From FEN-299 sp963727765 (lineage in GTDB: Bacteria; Acidobacteriota; Vicinamibacteria; Vicinamibacterales; Fen-181), in NCBI GenBank assembly GCA_963727765.1, contig CAVSGZ010000010.1, positions 1 to 64,000 on the forward strand: a stretch of 64,000 nt of DNA, written 5' to 3'. The notes beneath the pieces were generated by a model. It searched no databases, was not told the origin of the DNA, and saw nothing but the letters and a program-made list of their open reading frames with translations. Shown in pieces: positions 28,693-41,096 of the stretch; position 1 is the stretch's first letter, and every line of letters begins with the position of its first letter. The translations under genes and the position numbers were made by a program.

Positions 28693-29859
28693 CTACGCCA
28701 GTAGCAGCTTCGCAATCGTCTGGAGCTGCATGTTCGACGTGCCCTCGTAGATCTGGCCGACCTTGGCGTCGCGAAACAGCTTTTCGACCGGGTAGTCCTT
28801 GACGTAGCCGTAGCCGCCGTAGAGCTGGACGGCCAGCGACGTGACGTGCTCGGCCACCTGCGAGGAGAACAGCTTGCACATCGCCGCCTCCTGGAGGAAC
28901 GGCTTGTGCGCGTCGCGCAGCCTCGCCGCGTTGTAGACGAGCAGGCGCGCCGCCTCGAGTTCGGTGGCCGCCTGGGCCAGCTGGAACTGGACGGCCTGGA
29001 AATCGGCGATGGCCTTGCCGAACTGCTTCCGCTCCTTGGTGTACGCCACGGCGTGCGCCAGCGCTCCGCGCGAGAGGCCGATCATCTGCGCGCCGATGCC
29101 AATGCGCCCCTCGTTGAGCGTCTCGATGGCCACCTTGTAGCCCTTGCCGACCTCGCCGAGGACCTGGGTCTTCGGCACCACGCAATCCTCGAACAGCAGC
29201 TCGCACGTGCTGCTGGCGCGGATGCCGAGCTTGTCCTCCTTGCTGCCGACCGTGAACCCGGGCGTGCCGCGCTCGACGACGAACGCGGTGATGCCCCGGT
29301 AGCCGGCCTCCGGGTTCACGTTCGCGAAGACGATGAAGACGTCCGCCTCAACGGCGTTGCTGATCCAGAGCTTGCGGCCGTTGATGGCGTAGCCGCCGTC
29401 GCGCTCGGTCGCGCGCGCGGCCAGCGCGAAGGCGTCGCTGCCCGACCCGGCCTCCGACAGCGCGTAGGCGCCGACCGACTTCGTGGCCAGGGCCGGCAGG
29501 TAGCGCCGCTTCATCTCGTCGGTGCCCCAGCGCATGAAGGCGTTGGACACCAGCGTGTTCTGCACGTCGACCAGCAGGCCGATCGACGGATCCACCTGCG
29601 ACAGCGCCTCGACGGCGAGGACCGAGTGGAAGAAGGTGGCGCCGGCCCCGCCGAATTCCTCGGGGATCTCGATGCCCATGACGCCCAGGCCGAACAGTTC
29701 GTCGATGAGCGTTCGCGGCGCTTTCGCGTGCTCGTCCATCTCGCGGACCAGCGGGCGGATGCGCTCGTCGGCGAACTCGAGCACGCTCGCAGAGAAGAGC
29801 TGTTCGTCCTCGGCGAGCACGGTGAGCGGAGCTCCGGTCTCGGGCGTCTGGTGGGCCAC
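28693..29859 (-). CDS. acyl-CoA dehydrogenase
   Basis: FAD enzyme of fatty or branched-chain acyl-CoA oxidation, 388 residues. FAD-binding signatures are AYALSEAGSGSDAFAL and LWISNAVEADVFIVFAN; the C-terminal end has QLYGGYGYVKDYPVEKLFRDAKVGQIYEGTSNMQ in parts, with the catalytic Glu region IYEGTS typical of short/branched-chain enzymes. The GTG start at 29859 follows CAGGAGA at good spacing and begins AHQTPETG. It stands alone, divergent from the VWA protein gene with about 50 bases between the starts. Confidence 0.94.
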   Translation of the reverse strand: MAHQTPETGAPLTVLAEDEQLFSASVLEFADERIRPLVREMDEHAKAPRTLIDELFGLGVMGIEIPEEFGGAGATFFHSVLAVEALSQVDPSIGLLVDVQNTLVSNAFMRWGTDEMKRRYLPALATKSVGAYALSEAGSGSDAFALAARATERDGGYAINGRKLWISNAVEADVFIVFANVNPEAGYRGITAFVVERGTPGFTVGSKEDKLGIRASSTCELLFEDCVVPKTQVLGEVGKGYKVAIETLNEGRIGIGAQMIGLSRGALAHAVAYTKERKQFGKAIADFQAVQFQLAQAATELEAARLLVYNAARLRDAHKPFLQEAAMCKLFSSQVAEHVTSLAVQLYGGYGYVKDYPVEKLFRDAKVGQIYEGTSNMQLQTIAKLLLA

Positions 29860-29910
29860 AGCTTGTCTCCTGTTGAGAAAGCCCGATGGTATCATCATTG
29901 CGGATTTTCT

Positions 29911-31968
29911 ATGCGCGCCCTTCCTTGGCTGGCGCGGGTCGCCGTGGCCGCCACCCTCACCGCGTTTCCGCTGGCTCAATCGCCGCCGCAGGCCCGGCAG
30001 CCGCCCCAGGTCCCGACCTTCCGCGCCGGCGTGAACTTCGTCCGCGTCGACACGATTGTGACCGACCGGCACGGCGAGGCGATCACCGACCTGGCCCAGG
30101 GCGACTTCGAGGTGACCGAGGACGGCAAGCCCCAGAGGATCGAGACGTTCAAGCTCGTGAGAGTGGACGGCGTCCCGGGGCCGGACGAGCCCGCCCCGCG
30201 CGAGATCCGCACGGAATACGATGAGGAGTCCGAGGCGGCGCGCGACGACGTGCGGCTGTTCGTGATCTTCTTCGACGACTACCACGTGCGGCGCAGCTCT
30301 GCGGTGGCCCTGAGGTCGGCGCTGGCGGCGTTCCTGCAGAAGCAGCTGGGGCCCGCCGACCTGTGCGGGATCATGTATCCGGAAGTCCCGGTCAGCACGG
30401 TGCTGCTCGGACGTGACCGGCAGGCGCTGCTCGCAGCGGTCCAGCACTTCGAGGGGCGCAAGTACGACTACCAGCCGCGCTACGCCTTCGAGGAGCAGTA
30501 CTCGATGTACCCCGCGGCCACCGTCGAGCAGATCCGGAACCAGGTCAGCCTGTCGGCGCTTGAGTCGCTCGTTACACACCTCGGCTCGCTGCGCGAAGGC
30601 CGGAAGGCGGTCATCCTCGTCAGCGAGGGCTACGCCGCGGTGCTGCCCGCGCAGCTCAACGACCCGATCGCCTCCATGCCCGGCCTCGGCAATCCCGCGC
30701 GCAACGCGCAGGGGCTCGAATCGGTGGACGACCGGACGGCGTTCTTCGCGAACATCGACATCCAGAACATGCTGCGGCCGGTCTACGACGCGGCCAACCG
30801 GAACAACACGGCCATCTACGCCCTCGATCCTCGCGGCCTGGCGACGGGCGAGTTCGGGATCACGGAAGGCGTCGGCCCGCAGACCGACCGGCAGATGCTG
30901 CAGTCGACGATGGACTCGCTGCGGACGCTGGCGGAGGAGACCGACGGCCGCGCGATCGTCAATCGCAACGACCTCGAGGCGGGCCTCAGGCAGGTGGTGC
31001 GCGACTCGAGCGCCTACTACCTGCTCGGCTACAACTCGACCCAGACGGCGCCAGATGGCAAGTTCCACGAGATCAAGGTCAAGGTGACGCGGCCCGGCGT
31101 CCAGGTGCGCGCCCGGAAGGGATACTGGGCGTTGACCAGGGAGGACATGGCGCGGGCGCTCGCGCCGCGGAAGCCGCCGGTGCCGACCCCGGTCGCCAGG
31201 GCGCTGGGGTCGCTCGCCGAGCCGCGGCAGGGACGCTACATCCGCGAGTGGATCGGCACGGGGAAGGGCGAGGACGGCCGGACGCGGGTGACCTTCGTGT
31301 GGGACCCGCTGCCGCCGGTGCCCGGGCTCGACCGCAGCCGGCGCGTGAGCGTCCTGCTCCATGCCGCACGCGGCTCTCGCGTCTTCTTCAGCGGACCGGT
31401 CGGGGATCTCCGGCAGCCCGGGGAGAGGGCGGCCGCGCCCGCAGGAGAAGCCTCGCCGCCGCCGTCGCCTCCGTCGCCGGCCGTCGTCCGCTTCGAGGCC
31501 GAACCCGGAATGCTGGAGGTTCGGGTCACGGTGAAAGGGGAGAGCGGAGAGACGCTCGACAGCGAGGTTCGCGAAGTCAAGGTGCCGGACCTGACGCAGG
31601 TTGGCGTGGCCCTCTCCACGCCGGCCGTGTTCCGTACGGCAAACGCCCGCGAGTTCCAGGCGTTGATGGCCAGCGCGGCGCCGGTGCCGACGCCGGCGCG
31701 CGAGTTCCGCCGGACCGAGCGGCTGGTCGTCCGCTTCGAGGCCTACGCGCCCGGCAATACTCTCCCGGCGGTGTCGGCCCGAGTGCTGAACCGGATGGGG
31801 AAGGGCATGGCGGACCTGCCGGTGAAGGGGCCGCAGTCGCCGGCCGTCTTCTACCAGTTGGACCTGCCGCTCGCGGGATTCGCGGCGGGCGAGTATCTCA
31901 TCGAGGTGAAGGCCGGCGGGCCGGCGGGCGAGGCCGTCGAACTGGTACCGATCAGGATCACGAGTTGA
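29911..31968 (+). CDS. secreted protein with Acidobacteria-type VWA domain
   Basis: Predicted protein of 685 residues. After a signal peptide (LARVAVAATLTAFPLAQS) comes the domain opening FRAGVNFVRVDTIVTDRHGEAITDLAQGDFEV in pieces, then a von Willebrand A-like region (LFVIFFDDYHVRRSS, AVILVSEGYAAV, and YALDPRGLATG) ending with YYLLGYNSTQTAPDGKFH. This order is the VWFA-related domain named for Acidobacteria and is the best taxonomic marker here. The C-terminal 250 residues are beta-rich and less conserved. Such proteins are exported; their ligand is unknown. Confidence 0.9.
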   Translation: MRALPWLARVAVAATLTAFPLAQSPPQARQPPQVPTFRAGVNFVRVDTIVTDRHGEAITDLAQGDFEVTEDGKPQRIETFKLVRVDGVPGPDEPAPREIRTEYDEESEAARDDVRLFVIFFDDYHVRRSSAVALRSALAAFLQKQLGPADLCGIMYPEVPVSTVLLGRDRQALLAAVQHFEGRKYDYQPRYAFEEQYSMYPAATVEQIRNQVSLSALESLVTHLGSLREGRKAVILVSEGYAAVLPAQLNDPIASMPGLGNPARNAQGLESVDDRTAFFANIDIQNMLRPVYDAANRNNTAIYALDPRGLATGEFGITEGVGPQTDRQMLQSTMDSLRTLAEETDGRAIVNRNDLEAGLRQVVRDSSAYYLLGYNSTQTAPDGKFHEIKVKVTRPGVQVRARKGYWALTREDMARALAPRKPPVPTPVARALGSLAEPRQGRYIREWIGTGKGEDGRTRVTFVWDPLPPVPGLDRSRRVSVLLHAARGSRVFFSGPVGDLRQPGERAAAPAGEASPPPSPPSPAVVRFEAEPGMLEVRVTVKGESGETLDSEVREVKVPDLTQVGVALSTPAVFRTANAREFQALMASAAPVPTPAREFRRTERLVVRFEAYAPGNTLPAVSARVLNRMGKGMADLPVKGPQSPAVFYQLDLPLAGFAAGEYLIEVKAGGPAGEAVELVPIRITS

Positions 31969-32091
31969 AGGCGCGTGGCGCAAAGATCGATTGTGGAATC
32001 CATGCAGGTCGAGAAGAAATGTCTCGCACGGCAAATCCCGCCATCAATCTTCAACCTTCGTGGGACGCACGCCCGTCCTGCGCCGGCGTGG

Positions 32092-32436
32092 TTACCGCCA
32101 GCGCTCGTCCTGCTTGTCGAATTTCTTCAAGTCCTCGCCGAGCGCTTTGAGCCGCGCAGCCCAGAACCGTTGGTACGCATCGAGCCAGCGGCCGATTTCG
32201 CGCAAGGGTTCGGCATTGAGGCGGTAGACGCGCCAGCGGCCGGCGCGGCGCGCGGTGACGAGTCCGGCCCGCTTGAGGATGGCGAGCTGTTGCGAGATGG
32301 CCGGGAGGCTCATGTCGAAGGACTCGGCGAGACGATGGACGGTTTGTTCGCGATTGCTCAATTTGTCGAGCAGCGTGCGACGCACGGGACTGGCGATGGC
32401 CTGGAAGACATCACCGTGGGCGAGGGGTCGAGCCAT
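32092..32436 (-). CDS. ArsR-family transcriptional regulator
   Basis: Winged-helix repressor of 114 residues: FQAIASPVRRTLLDKLSNREQTV, recognition helix SLPAISQQLAILKRAGLV and wing RRAGRWRVYRL. No metal-binding CxC or acidic-His motif is seen, so it belongs to the non-metal ArsR group often paired with SRPBCC proteins, though none is adjacent. The start 32436 begins MARPLAHGDVF. It is divergent from gdhA over an AT-rich 124-base gap with TATATAAG, so it may control gdhA, itself, or both. Confidence 0.88.
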   Translation of the reverse strand: MARPLAHGDVFQAIASPVRRTLLDKLSNREQTVHRLAESFDMSLPAISQQLAILKRAGLVTARRAGRWRVYRLNAEPLREIGRWLDAYQRFWAARLKALGEDLKKFDKQDERWR

Positions 32437-32485
32437 ATCTATCCAGATTATATATAAGTAAAACATGAAATGGCTATGGACGCCG

Positions 32486-32506
32486 CTTGTACCTCTCTGA
32501 TACAAG
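32486..32506. promoter_or_regulatory. inverted repeat upstream of gdhA
   Basis: CTTGTA and TACAAG are separated by nine bases in the gap between the ArsR-like gene and gdhA, about 55 bases before the gdhA start. It could be an operator or a leader hairpin. Confidence 0.35.
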
Positions 32507-32560
32507 TTGATGTCGTCGGCCCCCGGAACCGGTAGTCGTCTTTTCCCAAGGAGGATTGGA

Positions 32561-33925
<1,365 letters not shown>

Positions 33926-34022
33926 GTTCCGGCGTTTCGGTTTACAATCCTCTGAAGTCCCCGGCGGCGCGGGCGTGCCTCCCGCGCCGCCGGACCTTTC
34001 CGTGCTCCCGCTCGCACCCGCC

Positions 34023-36990
34023 ATGATGCCCGTCAGCCCAGCCGATCCCGGCGCGACGCTCGCCGGCCGCTTCCGCGGCTTCCAGGATCTCGCCCAGCAC
34101 CGGATCGAGAACATCCTGCTCGTCAGCAGCCTGTACGACTCGTTCATCCTGGCGGAGGACGGCCAGCTCGGCGAGCGGATCCTCAGCGAGTTCCTCGACC
34201 TGAGCTTCCGCCACAGCCCGGCCGTCACCCGCGTCTCGTCGGGCGCCGAGGCGCTGGCGCTCGCGTCGGGGCAGCGCCGCTTCAACCTGATCATCACCTC
34301 GATGCACATCGGGGACATGGACGCGCCCGCGCTGGCGCGGAAGGTGAAGGAGGCGGGCCTGGCCATCCCGGTCGTGCTGCTCGCCTACGACGCGCGGGAG
34401 CTGGCGCTGTTCCTGGACCGCCACGACACCTCCGATCTCGAGCGCGTCTACCTCTGGCAGGGCGACGTCACGATCCTCCTCGCCATCGTCAAGGAGATCG
34501 AGGACCGGCTCAACGTGGCCGATGACACGGCGCTGATGGGCGTGCAGGTGGTGATCGTCATCGAGGACAACGTCCGCTACTACTCGTCGTTCCTGCCGGT
34601 GATCTACACCGAGCTGATGCACCACTCCGAGCAGCTCGCGCCGGAGGGCGTGAACCTCTCGCACCGGCTGATGCGGATCCAGGCCCGCCCGAAGATCCTG
34701 CTGTGCCAGACGTTCGAGGAGGCGTGGGCCCGGTTTTCCGCCTACCAGGAGAACGTGCTCGGCGTCATCTCCGACGTCGAGTTCCCGATGGACGGCCGCG
34801 TGTCGCCGGAGGCGGGCGTCGCCTTCGCGCGGCGCGTCCGCGAGGCGCATCCGGACGTGCCGGTGGCGCTGCAGTCGAGCCTGCCGGCCAACAAGGCGCT
34901 CGCCGAGTCGGTGGGCGCGGCGTTCCTGCTCAAGGAGTCGCCGCTCCTGCTGCAGCAGCTGCGCCGCTTCATGGTCGACAGCTTCGGGTTCGGCGACTTC
35001 GTCTTCCGCCTGCCCGACCTCACCGAGGTCGGGCGCGCGTCCGACCTGCGCACGCTCGAGGATCTCGATCGCCTCGGCGCCGGCCGAGAGCATCGCCTAC
35101 CACGCCGAGCGCAACCACTTCTCGCGGTGGCTCAAGGCGCGCACCGAGTTCGCCATCGCGCACTACATGCGGCCGCGCCAGCTGTCGGACTACGCCGACC
35201 TGGAGTCGCTGCGGCGCGATCTGGTCGAGTCGATCCGGCGGTACCGGGAGCAGCGGGCACGGTCGGCGATCGCGGACTTCGACCGGCACACCTTCGACAC
35301 GCGGAACCAGTTCACGCGAATCGGCAGCGGGTCGCTCGGCGGCAAGGCGCGCGGCCTGGCGTTCGTCAACGTGCTGCTCGACGAGTACAGCGCGCGGCGG
35401 CGCTTCGCCGACGTCGAGATCGCCGTGCCGCCGTCGGTCGTCGTGGCGACCGACGTGTTCGACCGGTTCCTCGACGACAACGAGCTGCGCGGCTTCGCCA
35501 TCGAGTGCGACGACGAGGAGGAACTCGTGCGGCGCTTCCTCGCCGCCCCGCTGCCGGCCGACGTCGCGGGCGATGTCGCGTCGTTCCTGGATCTGATCCG
35601 CTATCCGCTGGCCGTGCGGTCGTCGAGCCTGCTCGAGGACTCCCAGTACCAGCCGTTCGCCGGCATCTACGCGACCTACATGCTGCCGAACGACCACGCG
35701 GACGCCGGCGTGCGGCTCGCGCACCTGGAGGCGGCGATCAAGCGCGTGTACGCCTCGACGTTCTCCAAGCACGCGAAGGCCTATCTGGCGGCCACCCCCT
35801 ACCGGCTCGAGGAGGAGAAGATGGCGGTCATCCTCCAGCAGCTGGTTGGCAGCGCGCGGGGGGGGCGCTTCTACCCGACGTTCGCCGGCGTGGCGCGCTC
35901 GCACAACTTCTACCCGGTGCCCCCGATGGCGTCGGCGGACGGCGTGGCGGCGGTCGCGCTCGGCCTGGGGACGACGGTGGTCGACGGCGAGCCGTGCCTG
36001 CGGTTCTGCCCGCGCTACCCGCGGCACCTGCTGCAGTTCTCGTCGGTGAAGGTGGCGCTCAGGAACTCGCAGCGCCAGTTCTACGCGCTGCAGCTGGGCG
36101 AGCCCGGGGCGGAGTGGACGGGCGGCGACGGGCGCGTGCCTGCGTTCGGCCTCGAGGCGGCCGAGGCCGACGGCACGCTGGACATGGTGGCCTCGACCTA
36201 TTCGCGCGAGAACGACGCCATCTACGACGGGCTCTCGCGCCGGGGGGTGCGGCTGATCTCGTTCGCGCCGATCCTCAAGCACGCGATGTTCCCGCTGGCC
36301 GAGATCCTCATCGACCTGCTCGAGATTGGCGAGCGGGGCACGAGCGCCCCGGTCGAGGTCGAGTTCGCCGTCGACCTGCCGTCGGCGCCGGGCCGGCCGG
36401 CCACGTTCGGCTTCCTGCAGCTGCGGCCGCTGGCGCTCGCGCGAGAGGCCGCCGAGCTGGCGATCACCGACGAGGACCGGGCTTCGGCCGTCTGCCACAG
36501 CCGCTCGGTGCTCGGCAACGGCCGGATCGACACGATTCACGACCTGGTGGTCGTCGACTTCCACCGGTTCGAGCGCGCGCGCAGCCAGGACGTCGCGCTC
36601 GACGTCGCGCGCTTCAACCGGCGGCTGGCCGCCGAGCACGTGCCCTACGTGCTCATCGGCGTCGGGCGGTGGGGGTCGAGCGAGCCGCTGCTCGGCATCC
36701 CGGTGACGTGGGACCAGATCGCCGGCGCGCGCGCGATCGTCGAGGCCGGCTTCCGCGACTTCACCGTCAGCCCCTCACAGGGCACGCACTTCTTCCAGAA
36801 CCTGACCTCGGCCGACGTCGGCTACTTCACGGTGAACCCGGACGCGGGCGAAGGGGCGGTCGACTGGGAGTGGCTGGCGGCGCAGCCGGCGGTCGAGGAA
36901 GCGTCGTGCGTCCGCCACCTGCGCTTCGCTCGACCGCTCGTCGTGAAGATGAACGGGAAGACCAACCAGGGCGTGATCTTGAAGCCTTGA
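34023..36990 (+). pseudogene. REC-PEP/pyruvate-binding protein, split by a +1 frame break
   Basis: Large cytoplasmic protein of about 988 residues when the frame is mended. Residues 1-150 form a degenerate receiver-like domain (ILLVSSLYDSFILAED). Residues 175-330 form a second receiver-like domain with acidic pocket (VVIVIEDNVRYYSSFL, VISDVEFPMDG). The rest is a PEP-synthase/PPDK N-terminal-type domain (GSGSLGGKARGLAFVN, YPLAVRSSSLLEDSQYQPFAG, VLIGVGRWGSSEPLLGIPV). The frame changes near 35077: one extra G separates EDLDRL from PAESIAYHAERNHFSRW. Homologues with this layout exist in Acidobacteria and Bacteroidetes; their reaction is not established. Confidence 0.8.
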
Positions 36991-36994
36991 GCCG

Positions 36995-39900
36995 TTAGAA
37001 GTCGTACCCCATCCAGAAACTGAACCGGGCCTTGCGCCAGTCTGACGCGCCCTGCGCCCCGAACAGGTACTCCTCCCACCCCTTGTTGAACGTCGTGCGC
37101 CACGCCCAGTCGAAGTGCAGCGGTATGCCGATGATGAACGTCTCGAGGCCGATGCCGAATGACGCCCGGGCGTCCTGCAGCCGGAACCCGCTGACGGTGA
37201 CCGGCGGGTCGTAGGTGCCGATCAGGTTCCCATTCTCGTCGACGGTGACGCCGGTCTGGCGCTGGACCGTCTCGGTGCCGGTCGCGGCAAACTTGAACCC
37301 CTGGCCGTTGAACCAGCCCGCCCCGATATCGAAGAAGAAAACGCCCCGCAGGCCGCCGAGGACGCCGAGGGGCGTCAGCATCGCCTCGATGATCGGGAAC
37401 CGGAGCTCGGTGTCCGCGAACGCGACGTTCTGGCCAAGGAACTCGAGGTAGTCGTACCCGCGCATGTCGGACATCCCGCCGAAGTACATGTAATCGGGAT
37501 AGTCGCCCACGCTCTTGAAGCCCCGCAGGCGGAAGGCCAGGACGCCGGTGCCGGCCAGCCGCTGGTAGTAGCGCGCGTCGGCGTCGATGGTGCGCCGTGA
37601 GGAGATCGACCCCATCTTCGGAGAGATCTCGTAGGCGACGCGCATCGTGCTGCCCGCCAGCGGTCCGAACTCGCGGAACACCGTCGTTTCCTGGACGAAC
37701 GACACGCTGAACGGCAGCAGCGAGCCGCTGAAGTCGAGCGACGCCACGCCCGGATAGTAGGACGCAAGTTGGGCCGTCACCTCGTCGTTGTAGGCGTCAC
37801 TCTGGTGGAAGTACCCCGCCGACACCTCGACGCGGCGGAACGGGCTGAGCGGGTAGATGCCGAACACGCTGCCGCCGGCGACCGTGCGGGTCGCTTCGGC
37901 CATGTCGCGCGTCAGGTAGGGCTGCAGCAGCGTGTCGTAGTAGTAGGGGTTGTTGCCGTAGTAGAAGAGCTTCTGGTACACCCCCTGCACGGCCCACTGG
38001 AACCGCCGCGCCATGCTCATGTAGGACGCGGCGAAGGTGGTGTAGTCCATCACCGCGCCAATCGTGAAATCGATGCGGTGGTCGCCGAGCACGTCGCTCA
38101 TGCTCAACTGCGTCCCGCCGAAGACGTCGCCGCTGTTGGTCACCCCCACCGCGATGCTCGGCCGCCCATCGAGAAACAGTTTCTCGAACATCTTCTTCTT
38201 CCGCACGTTCTCGGCCACGAGCGTGTGGCTGAGCGGGGCCTGGAAGTCGATGACCGGGCCCGGCGCGCCGAAATCGGCCGTGGCCGCCGTCCGGATCGGC
38301 TTGGCCAGATCCATCGTGTGCAGGCCGTACTGCCCCTTGTAGTAGGTGATGAAGGCGACCCGGGTCCCTTTGGGGTCCTTCAGCACGACCGGCGCCACGT
38401 TTCCGCCGAGCGCGTCGGTGTACTGCTTCAGCTCGCCGCTCTTCAGACCGAGCGTCCAGATGTTGTAGATGTTGCCGTTGCGCGCCACCTCGGGCTCGAC
38501 CGTCTGCGTGGGGTCGGTGGCCGTCGACGAGAACACGATTGTGTCCGCATCCGCGAACCGCGCGGCGCTGTCGTCGTGCGTGCCGAAGGTGATCTGCGTC
38601 GTCTTCTTCGTGGCCAGGTCGAGGCGGAACAGCTTCTCGTTCCCGCTCACCCGCGCCAGGTAGACGATCGACCGGCCGTCGGGCGCGAACGTCGGCGCGT
38701 AGTCGAAGAACTGGTCCTCGGTGAGGTTGGTCACCTCGCCGCTCGCGAGCGTGAGCAGGAAGATGTCGCTCTTGGCGTTGCGGAGCGCCGAGAAGGCGAC
38801 CGTCTTCCCGTCGGGCGAGAAACAGGGCGACTCGGGCTCGTCGACCGTGGACAGCTCGATGCGCTCAAGGACCTTCCTCGACACCACGTCCTCGACAACG
38901 AGCCCCTTTGAGCGGTTGAACCGGACGAAGTAGGCGATCCGGTCGCCGCCGGGCCCCCACGCGAGCCAGGGCACGGTGTTCCACCGCGTTCCGGGGATCG
39001 AGATGTACCTGGAACCCCATGCGCTGATCGAACCCGGGCGTCAGGTTGCGGACCACCTGCCCGTCCTTGGAGGACGAGAGGATGATGTCGTACTCCTGGT
39101 CGCTGCGGTTGGCGGTGACGATGGCGAGCAGGTCCCCTGAAGGCGAAGGCTCGGCCGTCAGCGCGCCGATGAAATGGGTCTTGTCGCGGTTGGGCGCCAA
39201 GTCGCGGCCGTAGTCGACCGGCTGCTCCTTGTCGCGGAACGGCTTGAAGCGCTCCCTCAGGTACTTCTCGAACTGCTGGTCGAAGTCCTCGGCCTTCAGC
39301 TTGAAGGCGTCCTCGTACATGCCTTCGCCGCCGCCGATGAGGCTCTTCCGCGCCGAGAAGAGGAACTGCCGGATCCCCTCCTTGCCCCAGCGGGCCTCCA
39401 TGAACTCGAACGCGGCGTGCCCCAGGTTGTAGATCAGGCGCGGGTTGGAGAAGTCTCCGTAGCCCTCGAGCTTGCTCATCTTCGGTACGGTGTCGGAGAC
39501 GGCCGCGTCACGCACCGTGGCCAGGTCGAGCGGGGCCCAGTAGCCGGTCTCGTAGTCGGACAGCCCCTCGTTGATCCACAGCGGATCCTCGCGGCGGATG
39601 AGCGACTGCGGGATGATGTCGAACTCGAAGATGTGCGTCAGCTCGTGCGTGAGCGTCCGGTAGAGGAGGTCGGGCGGTTCGTCGATGGGCAACAGCATGC
39701 GGTTGCGCGTCGGCTCCGCGAACGCGGCGACGCCCTCCTGCACCGCGCCCGGGATGACGTTCTCCTGCTCGAACTCGACGTGGGTCTTGAAGATGATGAG
39801 CGGGACCTTGAAGGCCAGGTCGTGCTTGAGGTCGGCGCTGACCGTCTGGTACGCGCTCTCGGCGTAGCCGGCGACGCGCTCGAGGTGCTGCTCGACCTCC

Positions 39901-40097
39901 TTGTAGTAGAAGATCTCGAAGTGGTCGGTCGTGTAGATCTTCCAGTCGAAGTTGCCGTAATGCACCAGGTTCTTCCCGTAGTAGGGGACGAACGGGTTCT
40001 CCTGCCCGGCGGCGGTTGCTGCGATCCCGCCGACGGCCAGGGCCACGAGACAGGCAATCCACGTCGCTCGAAACGCTCCGGGCGTGCGGGAACGCAT
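36995..40097 (-). pseudogene. secreted peptidase-MA/propeller/outer-membrane barrel protein, split by a +1 frame break
   Basis: About 1034 residues once mended. A signal peptide is followed by a gluzincin-like zinc site (THELTHIFEFD, later WINEGLSDYETG). TolB-like WD40 repeats come next (SPSGDLLAIVTANRSDQEYDI, FSPDGKTVAFSALRNAKSDIF, FAPDGRSIVYLARVSGNEKLF). The end is an outer-membrane beta-barrel of BamA/Omp85 look, with aromatic strands (GMSDMRGYDYLEFLGQN, LRGVFFFDIGAGWF) and terminal Phe in FWMGYDF. The two frames meet near 39009, where deleting one base gives the continuous YISIPGTRWNTVPWLAWGPGG. It would act at the cell surface. Confidence 0.85.
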
Positions 40098-40227
40098 AAC
40101 GGCTACCTCTTGGCTGAAGGGGTCTGACGCGAGGCTGCGCGGACCCATGTCGGAGCATCTTACTGTCCCGGCTTTCCGCCCGCAACGGGGGGGAGTTGAA
40201 CGGTGCCCGGCATGAGACAATGGGACG

Positions 40228-40791
40228 ATGAAGATCCGAGGTGCGGTGAAGAGCGGGTGGCTCGTCGTGGCGGTCGGCGTGGCCCTGGTGGCCGTGGCGT
40301 TCACGCCGCTGCCCGACAGGCTGTCCCGGTGGTTTTCAGGCGATCGCGCGCCGGCGTCGGCGTGCTCGCCGGCCTCGCCCAAGGCCGATCTGTCGTTCAC
40401 GATGAAGGACATGAACGGCAAGGACGTGAGACTGGCCGACCTGAAGGGCAAGGTCGTGCTCATCAATTTCTGGGCTACCTGGTGCGGTCCGTGCCGGATG
40501 GAGACGCCGTGGCTCGTCGAACTGCAGGAGAAGTACCGCGGCCAGGGATTTCGGGCGGTTGGGATCTCGGTGGACGATCCGCCCGAGGCCATCCCGCCGT
40601 TCGCCCGGGAATTCAAGGTCAACTACCCGCTCGTGTTCGGCCGCGACCGCGACGACGTGCAGAAGGCGTTCGGTCCCGTCATGGTGCTGCCGATGACGGT
40701 CATCATCGGGCGCGACGGGCGGATCTGCATCCGGCACATCGGCCCGGCGGCGAAGGAGCAGTTCGAAAGCGAGATCAGGTCGCTGCTGTAG
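40228..40791 (+). CDS. TlpA/ResA-like thioredoxin, membrane anchored
   Basis: Periplasmic thiol-disulfide protein of 187 residues. A single N-terminal helix (WLVVAVGVALVAVAFTPLP) leads to an AhpC/TSA-Redoxin domain with LKGKVVLINFWATWCGPCRMETPWL, giving the WCGPC active site, and cis-Pro region VMVLPMTVIIGRDG. Homologues reduce apocytochrome or metal-site cysteines. No cytochrome biogenesis genes are adjacent. The N-terminal extracytoplasmic stretch has one additional Cys (ASACSPA). Confidence 0.92.
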   Translation: MKIRGAVKSGWLVVAVGVALVAVAFTPLPDRLSRWFSGDRAPASACSPASPKADLSFTMKDMNGKDVRLADLKGKVVLINFWATWCGPCRMETPWLVELQEKYRGQGFRAVGISVDDPPEAIPPFAREFKVNYPLVFGRDRDDVQKAFGPVMVLPMTVIIGRDGRICIRHIGPAAKEQFESEIRSLL

Positions 40792-40858
40792 TATGATCGG
40801 GTGGTGAGCGACGTGCGCCGCACATTCGGCGGCGGGGTCGCGAAGAGGACGGCCAGAG

Positions 40859-41083
40859 ATGCTCAAGGGGTTCACGCACGCCCGCCTCGCCTGCGGTTGC
40901 CTGATCGGCTTCCGCGAGGGCGTCGAGGGCAGCCCGGTGACGATCGTCGTGGAAGACAAGGCGCCCGGGTGCGTGTCGCCGCTGCACGTCTGCAATCTGC
41001 CGCTGTTCGACCACCGCGAGGCGCTCCGCGAGCCCACGCGCCTGCTGCCCGCCGAGGAAGGCGAGTTCGAGGAAGAAGGCTAG
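40859..41083 (+). CDS. small Cys-containing hypothetical protein
   Basis: Frame of 74 codons. Four cysteines (ACGCLIG, PGCVSPLHVCN) could bind a metal, and the C-terminus is acidic. The upstream ribosome site is weak. I know no named family; the compact composition and lack of an overlapping gene make it plausible. Confidence 0.5.
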   Translation: MLKGFTHARLACGCLIGFREGVEGSPVTIVVEDKAPGCVSPLHVCNLPLFDHREALREPTRLLPAEEGEFEEEG

Positions 41084-41096
41084 TCCGGGCGGCGTC

